This document shows, in pieces, positions 19,262 to 28,094 of a stretch of DNA of 64,000 nt (position 1 is the first letter of the stretch; every line of letters starts with the position of its first letter). The notes under the pieces are model-generated. The model worked only from the letters and a program-made list of their open reading frames with translations. It was not told where the DNA came from and did not search any database. The stretch covers positions 1 through 64,000 of the forward strand of contig JANWXM010000015.1 in the NCBI GenBank assembly GCA_025055285.1, in the 5' to 3' direction. Source of the stretch: Saprospiraceae bacterium. GTDB lineage: Bacteria; Bacteroidota; Bacteroidia; Chitinophagales; Saprospiraceae. The translations under genes and the position numbers were made by a program.

Positions 19262-20557
19262 TTATCGTCCAACAATGCCTACTTTGTATCCTCTCCATCC
19301 GTAGTAAAGAATGTAGAAGTAAGCAGGAAGAAGCACTGCCTGCAATGCTGTGCGCGGGCCTGCGCCAGGAAGTTCAGCCAATAGACCATAGAGTTGGGGC
19401 AAAAGTGCGCCGCCGACAATGCCCATTATTAGCAACGCCGAGCCGAGCTGTGTTAACCGGCCTAGGCCGCGAATAGCCAGAGGAAAGATAGCTGGCCACA
19501 TCACAGCATTTGCCACTCCAAGCATAGCTACGCAGGTTAGCGCTGTAGCGCCCGAAGTAAAGTACGCTGCCGCCGAAAGGCCAATGCCCAGCACAGCCGA
19601 ATAGCGGAGAAAAGCCTCCTGGGATACGTAGCGCGGAATAAGCACGATACTAAGCATGTAGCCCACCAGCATTCCGCTAAGGGTTAAGGCAGTGAAATAC
19701 TTCGTTTGATCCAGTTCAAAACCCAAAAAGCGCCCATAGAGCACAATTCCATCGCCTGCCATGACCTCGGCGCCTACGTAGAAGAAAATGGCTATTGCTC
19801 CTAGCCATACGTGTGGAAATTGCCATAAGGTGCGGACATCTGCGCGGGAGGAGTCTACCGAAGCCTCTTGCTCCGGATGAATATCGGGCAAAGGCGACCA
19901 GCGAATAAAGAGTGCCAACAAGCCTAATGCTGCAGCCATAGCTATGTAAGGCGGAATAGCGCGTTCAGCCAAGGCATCGAGTAATTGAGCTCTTTGTACC
20001 GCATCAACAGCAGTGTTTACCCTCATCTCTATCTCTTTCGCTCCGCGTAAAACGATGCTACTCAGAATGATCGGGCTGAGAATACCAGCCACTTTGTTGC
20101 AAATACCCATAATACTAATGCGCTGGGCAGCGCTCTCCAACGGTCCGAGAATGCTTACATAGGGATTTGCTGCTGTTTGCAACACCGCCAATCCCATTCC
20201 TTGAACGAATAAACCTGTGAGAAAGAGTCCGTACGTGCGCGTATAGGCCGCTGGGATAAAAACCAAACAACCCACAGCCATCACGAGCAGCCCAAGCGCC
20301 ATGCCTGCTTTCAAACCCGTATAACTTAGTATAGCGGAAGAAGGCAGCGCGAGAAAGAAGTAACTGAGATAAAAAGCTGAAGTCACCAGCAGGGCCTGCC
20401 ACTCGTACTTCAGATCGCAGGCCAACTTTAGGAACGGAATAAGCGAGCCATTGAGCCAAGTGACAAAACCGAAGATAAAAAAAAGCAAGCCAATGAGCGC
20501 GATCTGAAACCCATAGCTTGTCGTTGGACGAATCGCATCGTTCTGCATGAAAGACAT
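19262..20557 (-). CDS. MFS sugar permease, FucP/glucose-galactose type
   Basis: 431 residues with about 12 hydrophobic helices. Family features include the N-terminal FGFVTWLNGSLIPFLK region and QTAANPYVSILGP in helix 4-5, typical of the fucose/glucose/galactose:H+ symporter group. The reading frame stays open upstream to 21127, but that extension lies antisense to the divergent nucleotidyltransferase; the ATG at 20557 (or 20548) fits the family length of about 430. Likely imports a hexose or related sugar across the inner membrane; substrate uncertain. Confidence 0.88.
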   Translation of the reverse strand: MSFMQNDAIRPTTSYGFQIALIGLLFFIFGFVTWLNGSLIPFLKLACDLKYEWQALLVTSAFYLSYFFLALPSSAILSYTGLKAGMALGLLVMAVGCLVFIPAAYTRTYGLFLTGLFVQGMGLAVLQTAANPYVSILGPLESAAQRISIMGICNKVAGILSPIILSSIVLRGAKEIEMRVNTAVDAVQRAQLLDALAERAIPPYIAMAAALGLLALFIRWSPLPDIHPEQEASVDSSRADVRTLWQFPHVWLGAIAIFFYVGAEVMAGDGIVLYGRFLGFELDQTKYFTALTLSGMLVGYMLSIVLIPRYVSQEAFLRYSAVLGIGLSAAAYFTSGATALTCVAMLGVANAVMWPAIFPLAIRGLGRLTQLGSALLIMGIVGGALLPQLYGLLAELPGAGPRTALQAVLLPAYFYILYYGWRGYKVGIVGR

Positions 20558-20607
20558 TCGCTTTTTAAATGAGTAAACCAAACCCTTTTCAGACTTTTGC
20601 GCACGAG

Positions 20608-20615
20608 CAAAAGTA
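20608..20615 (-). promoter_or_regulatory. TACTTTTG promoter box for the MFS permease
   Basis: The complement reads TACTTTTG, a match to TAnnTTTG, about 50 nt upstream of the chosen ATG at 20557. This supports the short N-terminus rather than the open extension. No TTG at the expected minus-33 spacing is visible. Confidence 0.45.
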
Positions 20616-20821
20616 GGAAGTGAAGGCCAAGAGAAAAGAAGAGCAGTTGGAAAAGAGGTATAAACCGGCAATTTTCTATGCCTCTCGCTTATTTTAATCG
20701 GAAAGAGACTTTTATACCGACCGCGAGGAATATTTCCGACGGGAAAACTGAGGGTGACTTTTCGAATGGCGCAAATTCTTCCTCTGCTCGTTTTTTTTCT
20801 CACATGCTCTTGTCCTCTCTT

Positions 20822-21709
20822 ATGAGTGCTACACTTATTGTCTTGGCTGCAGGTATCGGTTCGCGCTATGGCGGGCTTAAACAGGTGGATAGTTTCGGTC
20901 CAAAGGGTGAAACTATCCTCGAGTTTTCCCTGTATGAAGCACAGCAGGCGGGTTTTGACAAAGCAGTTATCGTTTTGCGCAAAGACATAGAGGAGGAATT
21001 TCGCCGGCGCATAGGCTCTCGCCTCGAGCGAGTGATGGCGATAGAATACGCTTTTCAAGAGATAGACACAGCGCTGGATTGGCTGTCTGAGGTGCCTGTG
21101 CGCACCAAACCTTGGGGAACGGGTCATGCCATTTTGGCCGCCCGCTCTTGCGTACGAGAGCCGTTCGCGACGATCAATGCCGACGATCTGTACGGAGCCG
21201 ATGCCTTCCAGATTATGGCCTATTTCCTAGAGCGCGAGTGCGCGCCAAATCTCTATGGGATGGTGGCTTATCGCTTGAGCAATACGCTATCGGAAAACGG
21301 AGCGGTCGCTCGCGGGGTCTGTACGGTCGGAGCGGATGGTTATCTCGCTGATGTAGTAGAACGCACGCGTATTGAACGGTATGGTGATAGCATTGGCTTT
21401 ATCGATGAAGTTGGCCAGCGCCATTTTTTGCCAGCGAATACGCCTGTTTCTATGAATTTATGGGGATTTTATCCTACTATTTTTGAACATTTAGAAGAGC
21501 AATTCAAGCAATTTATCCAGCAACACCTACACGACCCAAAGGCTGAGTTTTACATTCCAAGCGTTGTTAGTCAATTGCTACGCGAAGGGCGAGTTCGTGT
21601 GCGCGTCGAAATGTGTGAAAGCGAATGGTACGGAGTCACCTATCCGGCCGACAAAGTCACTGTTCAACGAGCAATTGCTCGGCTGTATCCTCAAGGTTTG
21701 CCGAGTTAA
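20822..21709 (+). CDS. Sugar-phosphate nucleotidyltransferase-like protein
   Basis: 295 residues from the ATG at 20822, chosen because the nucleotide-binding signature LAAGIGSRYGGLKQ then falls at residue 8 or so; upstream in-frame codons look non-coding. The G-x-G-x-R motif and the NADD metal site are those of NTP-transferase (GT-A-like) enzymes that form NDP-sugars. In other Bacteroidota this family often sits beside a phosphotransferase; here it stands alone, divergent from the sugar permease. The exact sugar is unknown. Confidence 0.8.
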   Translation: MSATLIVLAAGIGSRYGGLKQVDSFGPKGETILEFSLYEAQQAGFDKAVIVLRKDIEEEFRRRIGSRLERVMAIEYAFQEIDTALDWLSEVPVRTKPWGTGHAILAARSCVREPFATINADDLYGADAFQIMAYFLERECAPNLYGMVAYRLSNTLSENGAVARGVCTVGADGYLADVVERTRIERYGDSIGFIDEVGQRHFLPANTPVSMNLWGFYPTIFEHLEEQFKQFIQQHLHDPKAEFYIPSVVSQLLREGRVRVRVEMCESEWYGVTYPADKVTVQRAIARLYPQGLPS

Positions 21710-21750
21710 CCGGCCGTCTGGTATAGGCAGAAACTTATTGAATCTATCGA

Positions 21751-21782
21751 GCGCGAAGGCGAAATGCCTTCTCTTTGCGCGC
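21751..21782. other. Hairpin between convergent genes
   Basis: AAGGC (21756-21760) pairs with GCCTT (21766-21770) across a GAAAT loop, flanked by GCGCG and GCGCGC arms. It lies in the 129-bp gap between two convergent genes, where a bidirectional terminator could sit, but no T-run follows on either strand. Confidence 0.25.
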
Positions 21783-21838
21783 ACTGGGCGAGCTACCTGA
21801 GTTGAACTACGAGAAAGGCCCATCATGGCTGGCTCTAT

Positions 21839-22543
21839 TCACTCCTTTCCAAGCAAGAAAACGGTTGGTGCAGCAATCAAAGGCTGTCGGTGCTCGCGCC
21901 ATAAGCGCACGGGCTTTGTTCGAATAAAGGGTTGCGAACCAGTTAAATCTTGCGCTACGCTTAGAAGCGTGTCGGCCTGAAGGGCAGTCAAGGCTATTTC
22001 GAAAAGCCAGGGAGCCCGATAGGGTGTTTCTATAAAGATCTGAGTTTGATTGTTTTGGCGGGCTTGGATTTCTAGTTGGCGCAATTGACGCGTAAGCTCG
22101 GGTCGTTTGGGCGACAAATATCCGTGAAAGGTGAAGCGTTGGCCATTGAGACCTGAAGCCATTAGCGCCAATAAAATAGATGATGGACCCACCAAAGGAA
22201 TTACCGGCACCTCCAAGCGATGCGCGAGAGCAACTACCGCAGCTCCTGGGTCAGCCACCGCCGGACAGCCTGCTTCAGATAACACACCCACATCCGCATT
22301 CTGCTGGATAGCGTACTTCAAAATTTCCTCAATCTGAGGCGTCAACTCGCCATTTCGGCCAAATTCAACGAGAACTAATTCACTTATAGGACAGGTTGGG
22401 TGAAGGCGCTTCAAAAAGTGCCGCGCACTCTTTGCCCGCTCTACGATAAACACCTTCAATCGCCGAGCAACATCCACCGTCTCTTGCGGAAGTGTCGTCA
22501 AGGCTTCTTCCGAAATGGGCGTAGGGATGAGATAAAGAGCCAA
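21839..22543 (-). CDS. Tetrapyrrole-methylase-fold SAM methyltransferase (RsmI-like)
   Basis: 234 residues. The N-terminal LYLIPTPI and the GVLSEAGCPAVADPGA motif mark the family of RsmI (16S rRNA C1402 2'-O-methyltransferase), and VPLVGPSSILLALMASGL matches the SAM-binding fold. Bacteroidota often carry this shorter paralog beside a true RsmI; whether this copy is the rRNA enzyme cannot be settled here. The ATG at 22543 gives a compact start with no leader. Confidence 0.8.
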   Translation of the reverse strand: MALYLIPTPISEEALTTLPQETVDVARRLKVFIVERAKSARHFLKRLHPTCPISELVLVEFGRNGELTPQIEEILKYAIQQNADVGVLSEAGCPAVADPGAAVVALAHRLEVPVIPLVGPSSILLALMASGLNGQRFTFHGYLSPKRPELTRQLRQLEIQARQNNQTQIFIETPYRAPWLFEIALTALQADTLLSVAQDLTGSQPFIRTKPVRLWREHRQPLIAAPTVFLLGKE

Positions 22544-22782
22544 GGGTCGTGCAGAAATTTTTTGTCAAAATTTGAAAAGGTGAATGGTCAAAAATACGAG
22601 ATCGAAAATAATTTGCTGGGTCTGCGTACATCTTCTGTGAAAACTACAAAGGCGTGTTGAGTATGTCAACTAGATCAGTCGCTCACTTTCACGTCTTTGC
22701 GCACAGAAACCAGGCACTGGGGAACAAGAGCCCGCTCTTCTACAACAGAGGTATGTTTACTCAAATACTCCTTCTGAATGGA

Positions 22783-22790
22783 TACTTTTG
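22783..22790 (+). promoter_or_regulatory. TACTTTTG promoter box for the SRPBCC gene
   Basis: Exact TAnnTTTG match 23 nt before the ATG at 22814, giving a predicted leader of about 17-20 nt. It lies within an in-frame extension that would start at 22778, so the later ATG is preferred. Minus-33 element not seen. Confidence 0.45.
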
Positions 22791-22813
22791 CTCGGTTTTT
22801 TTACTTTTTAGAC

Positions 22814-23905
22814 ATGATACAAAAGAGCACCCTCGTCGGTATTGTCCGTTTTCTCCTGTACGTTGTTTTAATTATCGGTGCTTTATTCGCTCTATTCGGC
22901 CTTTTTGGAAAGAAAGCCTATCGCCTTGAGCGCCGCATAACAATAGCTGCGCCTGTAGATTTGGTGTACGACCAAGTCCGCTACTTTCGCAATTTCAAAG
23001 TATGGTCTCCTTGGGCTGGCATGGATGCCGAGGTTCGCATCGAAGGAAAGGACGGTTTGCCTGGAGCAACCTTTTTGTGGTCGGGGAAGGGTGAGACAGG
23101 TAAAGGGAGCATGGTGCTAAAGGCACTGGCAACCAATCGGCTCGATTTTGAAGTTGCGACAGAAAAACCCTATCGGAGTATTTCTCCTACGTGGTTTGTT
23201 TTTGAAGCCGATAGCAGTGGCCAGACGATTGTCAAATGGGTTTTCTATATGCATATCGCCTATCCGTGGAACGGTCTGGCGATGTTCACCGATATCAACC
23301 GGTATGTGGGCCAAGACTTTGAAGCTGGGTTGGAAAACCTCAAGCGCCATTGCGAAACAATGGTGCCTCGCCTTTACGCTGGCTACGAGGTGCGTGCAGA
23401 AGAATGCCGAGAACACGCCTACGCTGGTTTTCGCCAACAGGTTCCGTTGGCTCAAGTGGAAATCTTCATAAAAGAACACTTAAGGAAATTGGACCTCCTC
23501 ATCCGAAAACATCAGCTGACGCCTCTTGGGCCAAAAACAGCGCTATTTTGGAACATAGATAGTACGGCGCATCAGGCCGATGTTGCTGTGGGCGTTCCAA
23601 TAGTGGCAAATCGAGAGGTTCCATTCCTCGTCCAGAGGTTGTTTTTCCTCGAAGGTGGGCCATGCTTTTGGGTAGAACAACAAGGGCAACTCGAGCTAAA
23701 CGCTGCCCAGAAGGCGTTGATGCTCTACCTAGAAGAGAAGGGGAAGGCTCGCATTCTACCTCTCATGGTTGAGTACCTGTCTAGTTCGGCGGTTGGACAA
23801 GATTCGGTGCGCTTGCGCATCGGCGTGCGGGCTTCACCTGCGCTGCTCTCTCCTCCTGACTCTACAGAAATGGAAGTTGACACTATTCCAGAAGCTAATC
23901 AATGA
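22814..23905 (+). CDS. Membrane-anchored SRPBCC protein with GyrI-like C-terminus
   Basis: 363 residues from the ATG at 22814. A hydrophobic helix at about residues 8-30 anchors it to the membrane. An SRPBCC/START-like ligand-binding fold follows (IAAPVDLVYDQVRYFRNFKVWSPW, about 40-190). The C-terminal half has the look of a GyrI/AraC effector-binding domain (HAYAGFRQQVPLAQV and ADVAVGVPI). Such proteins are common in Bacteroidota; the ligand is unknown. Stands alone, divergent from the methyltransferase gene. Confidence 0.75.
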   Translation: MIQKSTLVGIVRFLLYVVLIIGALFALFGLFGKKAYRLERRITIAAPVDLVYDQVRYFRNFKVWSPWAGMDAEVRIEGKDGLPGATFLWSGKGETGKGSMVLKALATNRLDFEVATEKPYRSISPTWFVFEADSSGQTIVKWVFYMHIAYPWNGLAMFTDINRYVGQDFEAGLENLKRHCETMVPRLYAGYEVRAEECREHAYAGFRQQVPLAQVEIFIKEHLRKLDLLIRKHQLTPLGPKTALFWNIDSTAHQADVAVGVPIVANREVPFLVQRLFFLEGGPCFWVEQQGQLELNAAQKALMLYLEEKGKARILPLMVEYLSSSAVGQDSVRLRIGVRASPALLSPPDSTEMEVDTIPEANQ

Positions 23906-24146
23906 CGCTAGCTGTTGCAGTATTCTTTTCGTTTTCAAGGCGCTCTTTTTTAATTAATAAGTCGTCCAAAAGAGTGAGAAGGCTTTAAGCGTCTTGCTCT
24001 GTGGGCAAGATTTACCTTTCGTGGGCATTGTGGAATTGCGCCTTTTTCATTACCGCCCATGGAGGAACACGCCGAGAGCCTCTTTCTTCTTGCCTCCCCT
24101 GAGAGTAAACTCTGTTTACATACACATAAAGTAAGCTAATAAAAGT

Positions 24147-24692
24147 ATGCCTTTTTATTCGACACCTATCTCAGGTTTATGGATTTTTGAGCCAACGGTC
24201 TTTACAGATGAACGCGGTTGCTTTTATGAGAGCTACAATCGCCGTACCTGGGCAGAGATTGGAGTGGAGGCTGATTTTGTCCAGATCAATCAGGCCCATA
24301 GCCGGCGCGGTGTGTTGCGGGGCTTGCACTATCAAGTAGGCGAGATGGCTCAAGCGAAACTTGTACGCGTAATAGCAGGCGAAGTGCTCGACGTCGCCGT
24401 GGATTTACGCGAAGACTCGCCAACCTACGGCCAGTGGTTTAGCATCCGATTAAGCGCAGAAAACCGTCGGCAGTTGTATATTCCGCGAGGGTTTGCTCAC
24501 GGCTATGCCGTATTAAGTGACCAAGCGGAGTTCCTTTACTTGTGCGACAACTACTACTCGCGCGCCCATGAGGGCGGCATCCGCTACGATGATCCTACGC
24601 TAGCCATTGACTGGCAGTGCAATTTGGATTCTGTTATAGTGTCGGAAAAAGACCGGGCGCTGCCCTTTTTCGGCGCTCATCGTCGAGCGTAG
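24147..24692 (+). CDS. rmlC: dTDP-4-dehydrorhamnose 3,5-epimerase
   Basis: 181 residues, standard length for RmlC (RfbC). The double-stranded beta-helix signature is clear: VFTDERGCFYESYN, QINQAHSRRGVLRGLHYQ with the catalytic His, VDLREDSPTYGQW, and YIPRGFAHGYAVLS. It is the third step of dTDP-L-rhamnose synthesis for surface polysaccharide. The rmlA, rmlB and rmlD partners are not adjacent. Its stop lies 11 bp from the convergent coiled-coil gene. Confidence 0.95.
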   Translation: MPFYSTPISGLWIFEPTVFTDERGCFYESYNRRTWAEIGVEADFVQINQAHSRRGVLRGLHYQVGEMAQAKLVRVIAGEVLDVAVDLREDSPTYGQWFSIRLSAENRRQLYIPRGFAHGYAVLSDQAEFLYLCDNYYSRAHEGGIRYDDPTLAIDWQCNLDSVIVSEKDRALPFFGAHRRA

Positions 24693-24703
24693 GGACTAAT
24701 CGT

Positions 24704-25384
24704 TTATTGCTCGCTTTGCACACTTGCTCGACGGCGGACAGCTTCCTCAACATTACCGCGCTGTCGCTCAATATCAATGAGAGTGGCTTCTTGGTCTTTT
24801 TCATTTTGCGCCAAGTCTTCGCGAGCCTTTTTGAGGCGCGTCTCAAAGTTAGCGATGTCTTTAAGGAGGTTTTCGTTTTCGCGTCGCAGCCGTTTCAGCT
24901 TGTTTTCTAGATCCTTCAATTTATTTTCTTCGGCTCTTACCTCGTTGTCCGCCAGAGCTTTACGCACCTCCCAATGGAAACGCTTCAACAGGCGAATGGT
25001 TTCTTCGGTATGTTGCGGGTCGTCGCGACGGTTGAGAAAAAAAGGCCCTACATCGAACCACACAAAGAGTTGAACCCCGCCACCCATTCTCTCTACTTCG
25101 GAATAAACGGTAAATGTACCTGAGCTAACCGCCGAGGAGCGACTTTGCGGCGCAGAGAATTCGTTGCGCTTTCCCTTTTTTAACTTACTGCCAAAATTAG
25201 TTCTAACGAATTCACTCCACACCTCATTGACAACCTTTGCATCTGCATCCAAAAAAGTCACAGAAAACCCTGGGCGCGTTCCAAACGACATAGCGCGCTC
25301 AATTTCCGAAACGGACGAAGTTTGTCCCTGTACAGCAGAACCGGAAAAACAAATTAGGAATGAAAGAATAACAAAGGTGCGCAT
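24704..25384 (-). CDS. Exported protein with C-terminal coiled coil
   Basis: 226 residues from the ATG at 25384 (an in-frame ATG three codons earlier is also possible). The signal peptide runs to about VQGQ. An N-terminal globular part of about 110 residues, predicted mostly beta, is followed by a highly charged helix of about 90 residues (LKDLENKLKRLRRENENLL and onward), a classic coiled coil. Probably periplasmic, and the helix may mediate oligomerisation. Family not recognised beyond Bacteroidota-like composition. Confidence 0.7.
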   Translation of the reverse strand: MRTFVILSFLICFSGSAVQGQTSSVSEIERAMSFGTRPGFSVTFLDADAKVVNEVWSEFVRTNFGSKLKKGKRNEFSAPQSRSSAVSSGTFTVYSEVERMGGGVQLFVWFDVGPFFLNRRDDPQHTEETIRLLKRFHWEVRKALADNEVRAEENKLKDLENKLKRLRRENENLLKDIANFETRLKKAREDLAQNEKDQEATLIDIERQRGNVEEAVRRRASVQSEQ

Positions 25385-25393
25385 ATATAGCAT

Positions 25394-25958
25394 TTAAAGA
25401 CTCTAAATTACCTACAACACAAGAAACTCGCCCAGTTTTTCGCTCATTATTCGGGTAAAACCCCAGAGGAGTGCAAACACTTTGCAAAGAAATGGAAAAG
25501 ATTTAAAAAGTAAGTCCACTGCCTACATGCAACACCTTAATTGGCCGCCGCTCCAATTTGAAGGCGGAGCTATTTTTCCCTGATGAGCGTTGCCCGTCCT
25601 CTTATAAACTTTCCTTTTCAGAGGTAAACTTGCCGAGGTGCACTTCCAACCGAACGATCGCGTTCTCTACCAAACTTTGCAGTGCCGCTCCAAAGAGCCT
25701 AAAGCTTTTTGAGCCCTTCCGGAACACAATTTTTAGTCGGCAAAAACGACATTTGTGCCGCTTTTTCGAGTACAAGAGAGACTTTAGCGCAAACGATTGG
25801 GCTTTTTTGGAATTTTTTTCCTATCTTTTGAAATCTATAAGACAAAGCAACCTACTTTAACCGCACGAAAAAGAAAGGCAGCGGAAAGCTCTTTCTCCAC
25901 TTAGAATCTGCAAGGAATCATTCTGTTTGTTAAACTGCTAACTGTATTTGCTCGAACT
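25394..25958. other. Gene-free AT-rich stretch upstream of the EF-G-like gene
   Basis: About 565 bp between divergent genes. CCGCC (25545-25549) and GGCGG (25563-25567) can pair, in competition with GCTCC/GGAGC. TGTATTTG at 25943-25950 is one base off the minus-7 box and lies just before the EF-G-like ATG. An open frame at 25558-25860 is not convincing as a gene. Confidence 0.35.
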
Positions 25959-28094
25959 ATGCCAAGCTTTAATACCCGTAACATCCGCAACGTCGTACTT
26001 GTAGGACACTCCGGCAGCGGTAAAACGACGTTTGCCGAGACGATGCTTTACGAAGCAAAGGCCATTAGCCGTCGCGGAAACGTTAGCGACGGAAACACGC
26101 AGAGCGACTACACACTTTTAGAGCAACAGCGCGGCCACTCGCTGTTTACCAGCGTGCTCCATTGTACGTGGAAAGATGTGAAGATTAATATTTTGGACAC
26201 GCCAGGGCTGGATGACTTCGTAGGCGAAGTGATTGCTGCGCTAAAAGTAGCCGATACTGCTCTGGTTTTTCTCAACGCGCGCAACGGCGTGGAAGTGGGA
26301 ACAGAGCTCGTATGGGAATACGTTGAGCGGTATGCTACTCCTGCGCTCTTTGTAGTCAACCAATTAGACCATGAAAAGGCTGACTTTGAACGCACGCTGG
26401 AGCAAGCACGCGAGCGTTTCGGCAGGCGCGTGTTGCCCGTGCAATTTCCCGTTAGCGTAGGTCCGGGTTTTAATGCGATTGTGGACGCCTTGCGCATGGT
26501 AATGTATGTTTTCCCGCCTGGCGGTGGCAAACCTGAAAAAAAGGAGATACCTGCTGAACACCGAGCGCGAGCCGAAGCCATGCACAATGCTTTGGTGGAA
26601 GCAGCGGCCGAGAACGATGAGGCCCTTATGGAAAAATACTTCGAGAAGGGCACTCTCAACGAGGAAGAATTGGCCTCGGGTTTGCGCATCGGTTTGGCCA
26701 ACCATCAATTCTTCCCTTTATTCTGTGCTTCCGGCCTCAACGACATGGGCTCAGGGCGGATCATGGGCTTTATTCACGATATCTGTCCAAGCCCTGCCGA
26801 TCGACCGCCTGCAACTTTAGAGGGCGGCGGCACCAAACCTTGCGACCCTCAAGACCGCCCTTGTGTATTCATCTTCAAAACCGTCCATGAGCCCAAGGTC
26901 GGCAACGTGTCTTACTTCAAAGTATATGCTGGTACGTTGAAGGCTGGCGATGAATTGGTCAATGCCGATAACAGCACAGCAGAACGCTTCACTGCTCTCT
27001 ACGTATCAGAGGGGAAAAACCGCGAAAGTGTAACTGAATTGCAAGCAGGTGACATTGGCTGTACTGTAAAACTCAAAAACTCGCACACTAATCAGACCCT
27101 CAATCCCAAGGGAGTGGATATAAAAATTGAGCGCATCCAGTTTCCTGCTCCACGCATCCGAATGGCTGTAGTGCCGCCTAGTAAATCGGATATTGAAAAA
27201 ATGGCCAATGCATTGCATTCCATTCAAGAGGAGGATCCCACACTAATCGTGGAGCAAAGCCCTGAACTTAAACAAACCATCGTATATGGTCAAGGAGAGC
27301 TTCACCTCGAGGTAGTGCGCATCAAGTCGGAGCAAAACTTTGGCATTCGAATCGAGTATGAAGAGCCGCGCATTCCGTATCGAGAAACCATCACAAAACA
27401 GGCGAGCTCTGCTTATCGCCATAAAAAACAAACGGGAGGAGCCGGCCAGTTTGCCGAAGTGCACATGCGCATTGAGCCATACTACGACGGTATGCCCGCT
27501 CCGGCCGATTTAACGGTAAAGAGCATTGAAGTGGAGGAGCTCAAGTGGGGAGGCAAATTCTCCTTCTGCTGGGCCATTGTAGGAGGGGCTATCGATGCGC
27601 GCTTCATCAACGCGATAAAAAAAGGAATCATGGCCAAAATGGAAGAAGGCCCTCTAACAGGTTCGTATTGCCGCGACATCCGGGTGAGTATTTACGACGG
27701 AAAAATGCACCCCGTAGATTCCAACGATATGGCCTTCCAAACGGCATCTTCGATGGCTTTCAAAGAAGCCTTTCCGCAAGCCGGACCTCAAGTACTTGAA
27801 CCCATCTATGACCTAGAAGTCATGTGTGACGCTGAAGTGATGGGCAGCGTTATGGGCGACCTCCAGACACGACGCGCAGTCATCATGGGTATGGATTCAG
27901 AAGGACATTATCAGATTATCCGCGCTCGCGTGCCGCTTAAAGAATTGCACCGCTATTCTTCTGCGTTGCGTTCCCTGACTCAAGGAAAGGCTAAGTTTAG
28001 CATTGCCTTCGCAGAATATGCACCTGTGCCTCCGGACATCCAGGCTAAACTTGTGGCCGAATATGCAGCCCGCGCCAAGGAAGAGGAGGCGTAG
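25959..28094 (+). CDS. EF-G-like translation factor with degenerate GTPase motifs
   Basis: 711 residues with full EF-G domain order: G domain (1 to about 280), domain II, domain III, domain IV with the TGGAGQFAEV region, and domain V (C-terminal, DLQTRRA). The P-loop is GHSGSGKTT (16-24) rather than GHIDAGKTT, switch I lacks the usual RGITI, and G3 reads DTPGLDDF, with Leu84 in place of the catalytic His of DTPGHVDF. G4 is NQLD (134-137). It belongs to the EF-G paralog group exemplified by Bacteroides EF-G2, reported to work without GTPase activity. The canonical EF-G must lie elsewhere. Monocistronic. Confidence 0.88.
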   Translation: MPSFNTRNIRNVVLVGHSGSGKTTFAETMLYEAKAISRRGNVSDGNTQSDYTLLEQQRGHSLFTSVLHCTWKDVKINILDTPGLDDFVGEVIAALKVADTALVFLNARNGVEVGTELVWEYVERYATPALFVVNQLDHEKADFERTLEQARERFGRRVLPVQFPVSVGPGFNAIVDALRMVMYVFPPGGGKPEKKEIPAEHRARAEAMHNALVEAAAENDEALMEKYFEKGTLNEEELASGLRIGLANHQFFPLFCASGLNDMGSGRIMGFIHDICPSPADRPPATLEGGGTKPCDPQDRPCVFIFKTVHEPKVGNVSYFKVYAGTLKAGDELVNADNSTAERFTALYVSEGKNRESVTELQAGDIGCTVKLKNSHTNQTLNPKGVDIKIERIQFPAPRIRMAVVPPSKSDIEKMANALHSIQEEDPTLIVEQSPELKQTIVYGQGELHLEVVRIKSEQNFGIRIEYEEPRIPYRETITKQASSAYRHKKQTGGAGQFAEVHMRIEPYYDGMPAPADLTVKSIEVEELKWGGKFSFCWAIVGGAIDARFINAIKKGIMAKMEEGPLTGSYCRDIRVSIYDGKMHPVDSNDMAFQTASSMAFKEAFPQAGPQVLEPIYDLEVMCDAEVMGSVMGDLQTRRAVIMGMDSEGHYQIIRARVPLKELHRYSSALRSLTQGKAKFSIAFAEYAPVPPDIQAKLVAEYAARAKEEEA

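Noticed and set aside
20558-21127. Long N-terminal extension of the MFS permease
   Set aside because: Lies antisense to the divergent nucleotidyltransferase and spans a promoter box; permease family length fits the start at 20557.
25558-25860. 100-residue open frame on the plus strand
   Set aside because: Phe/Lys/Ser-rich as expected for random AT-rich DNA, with no promoter or domain.
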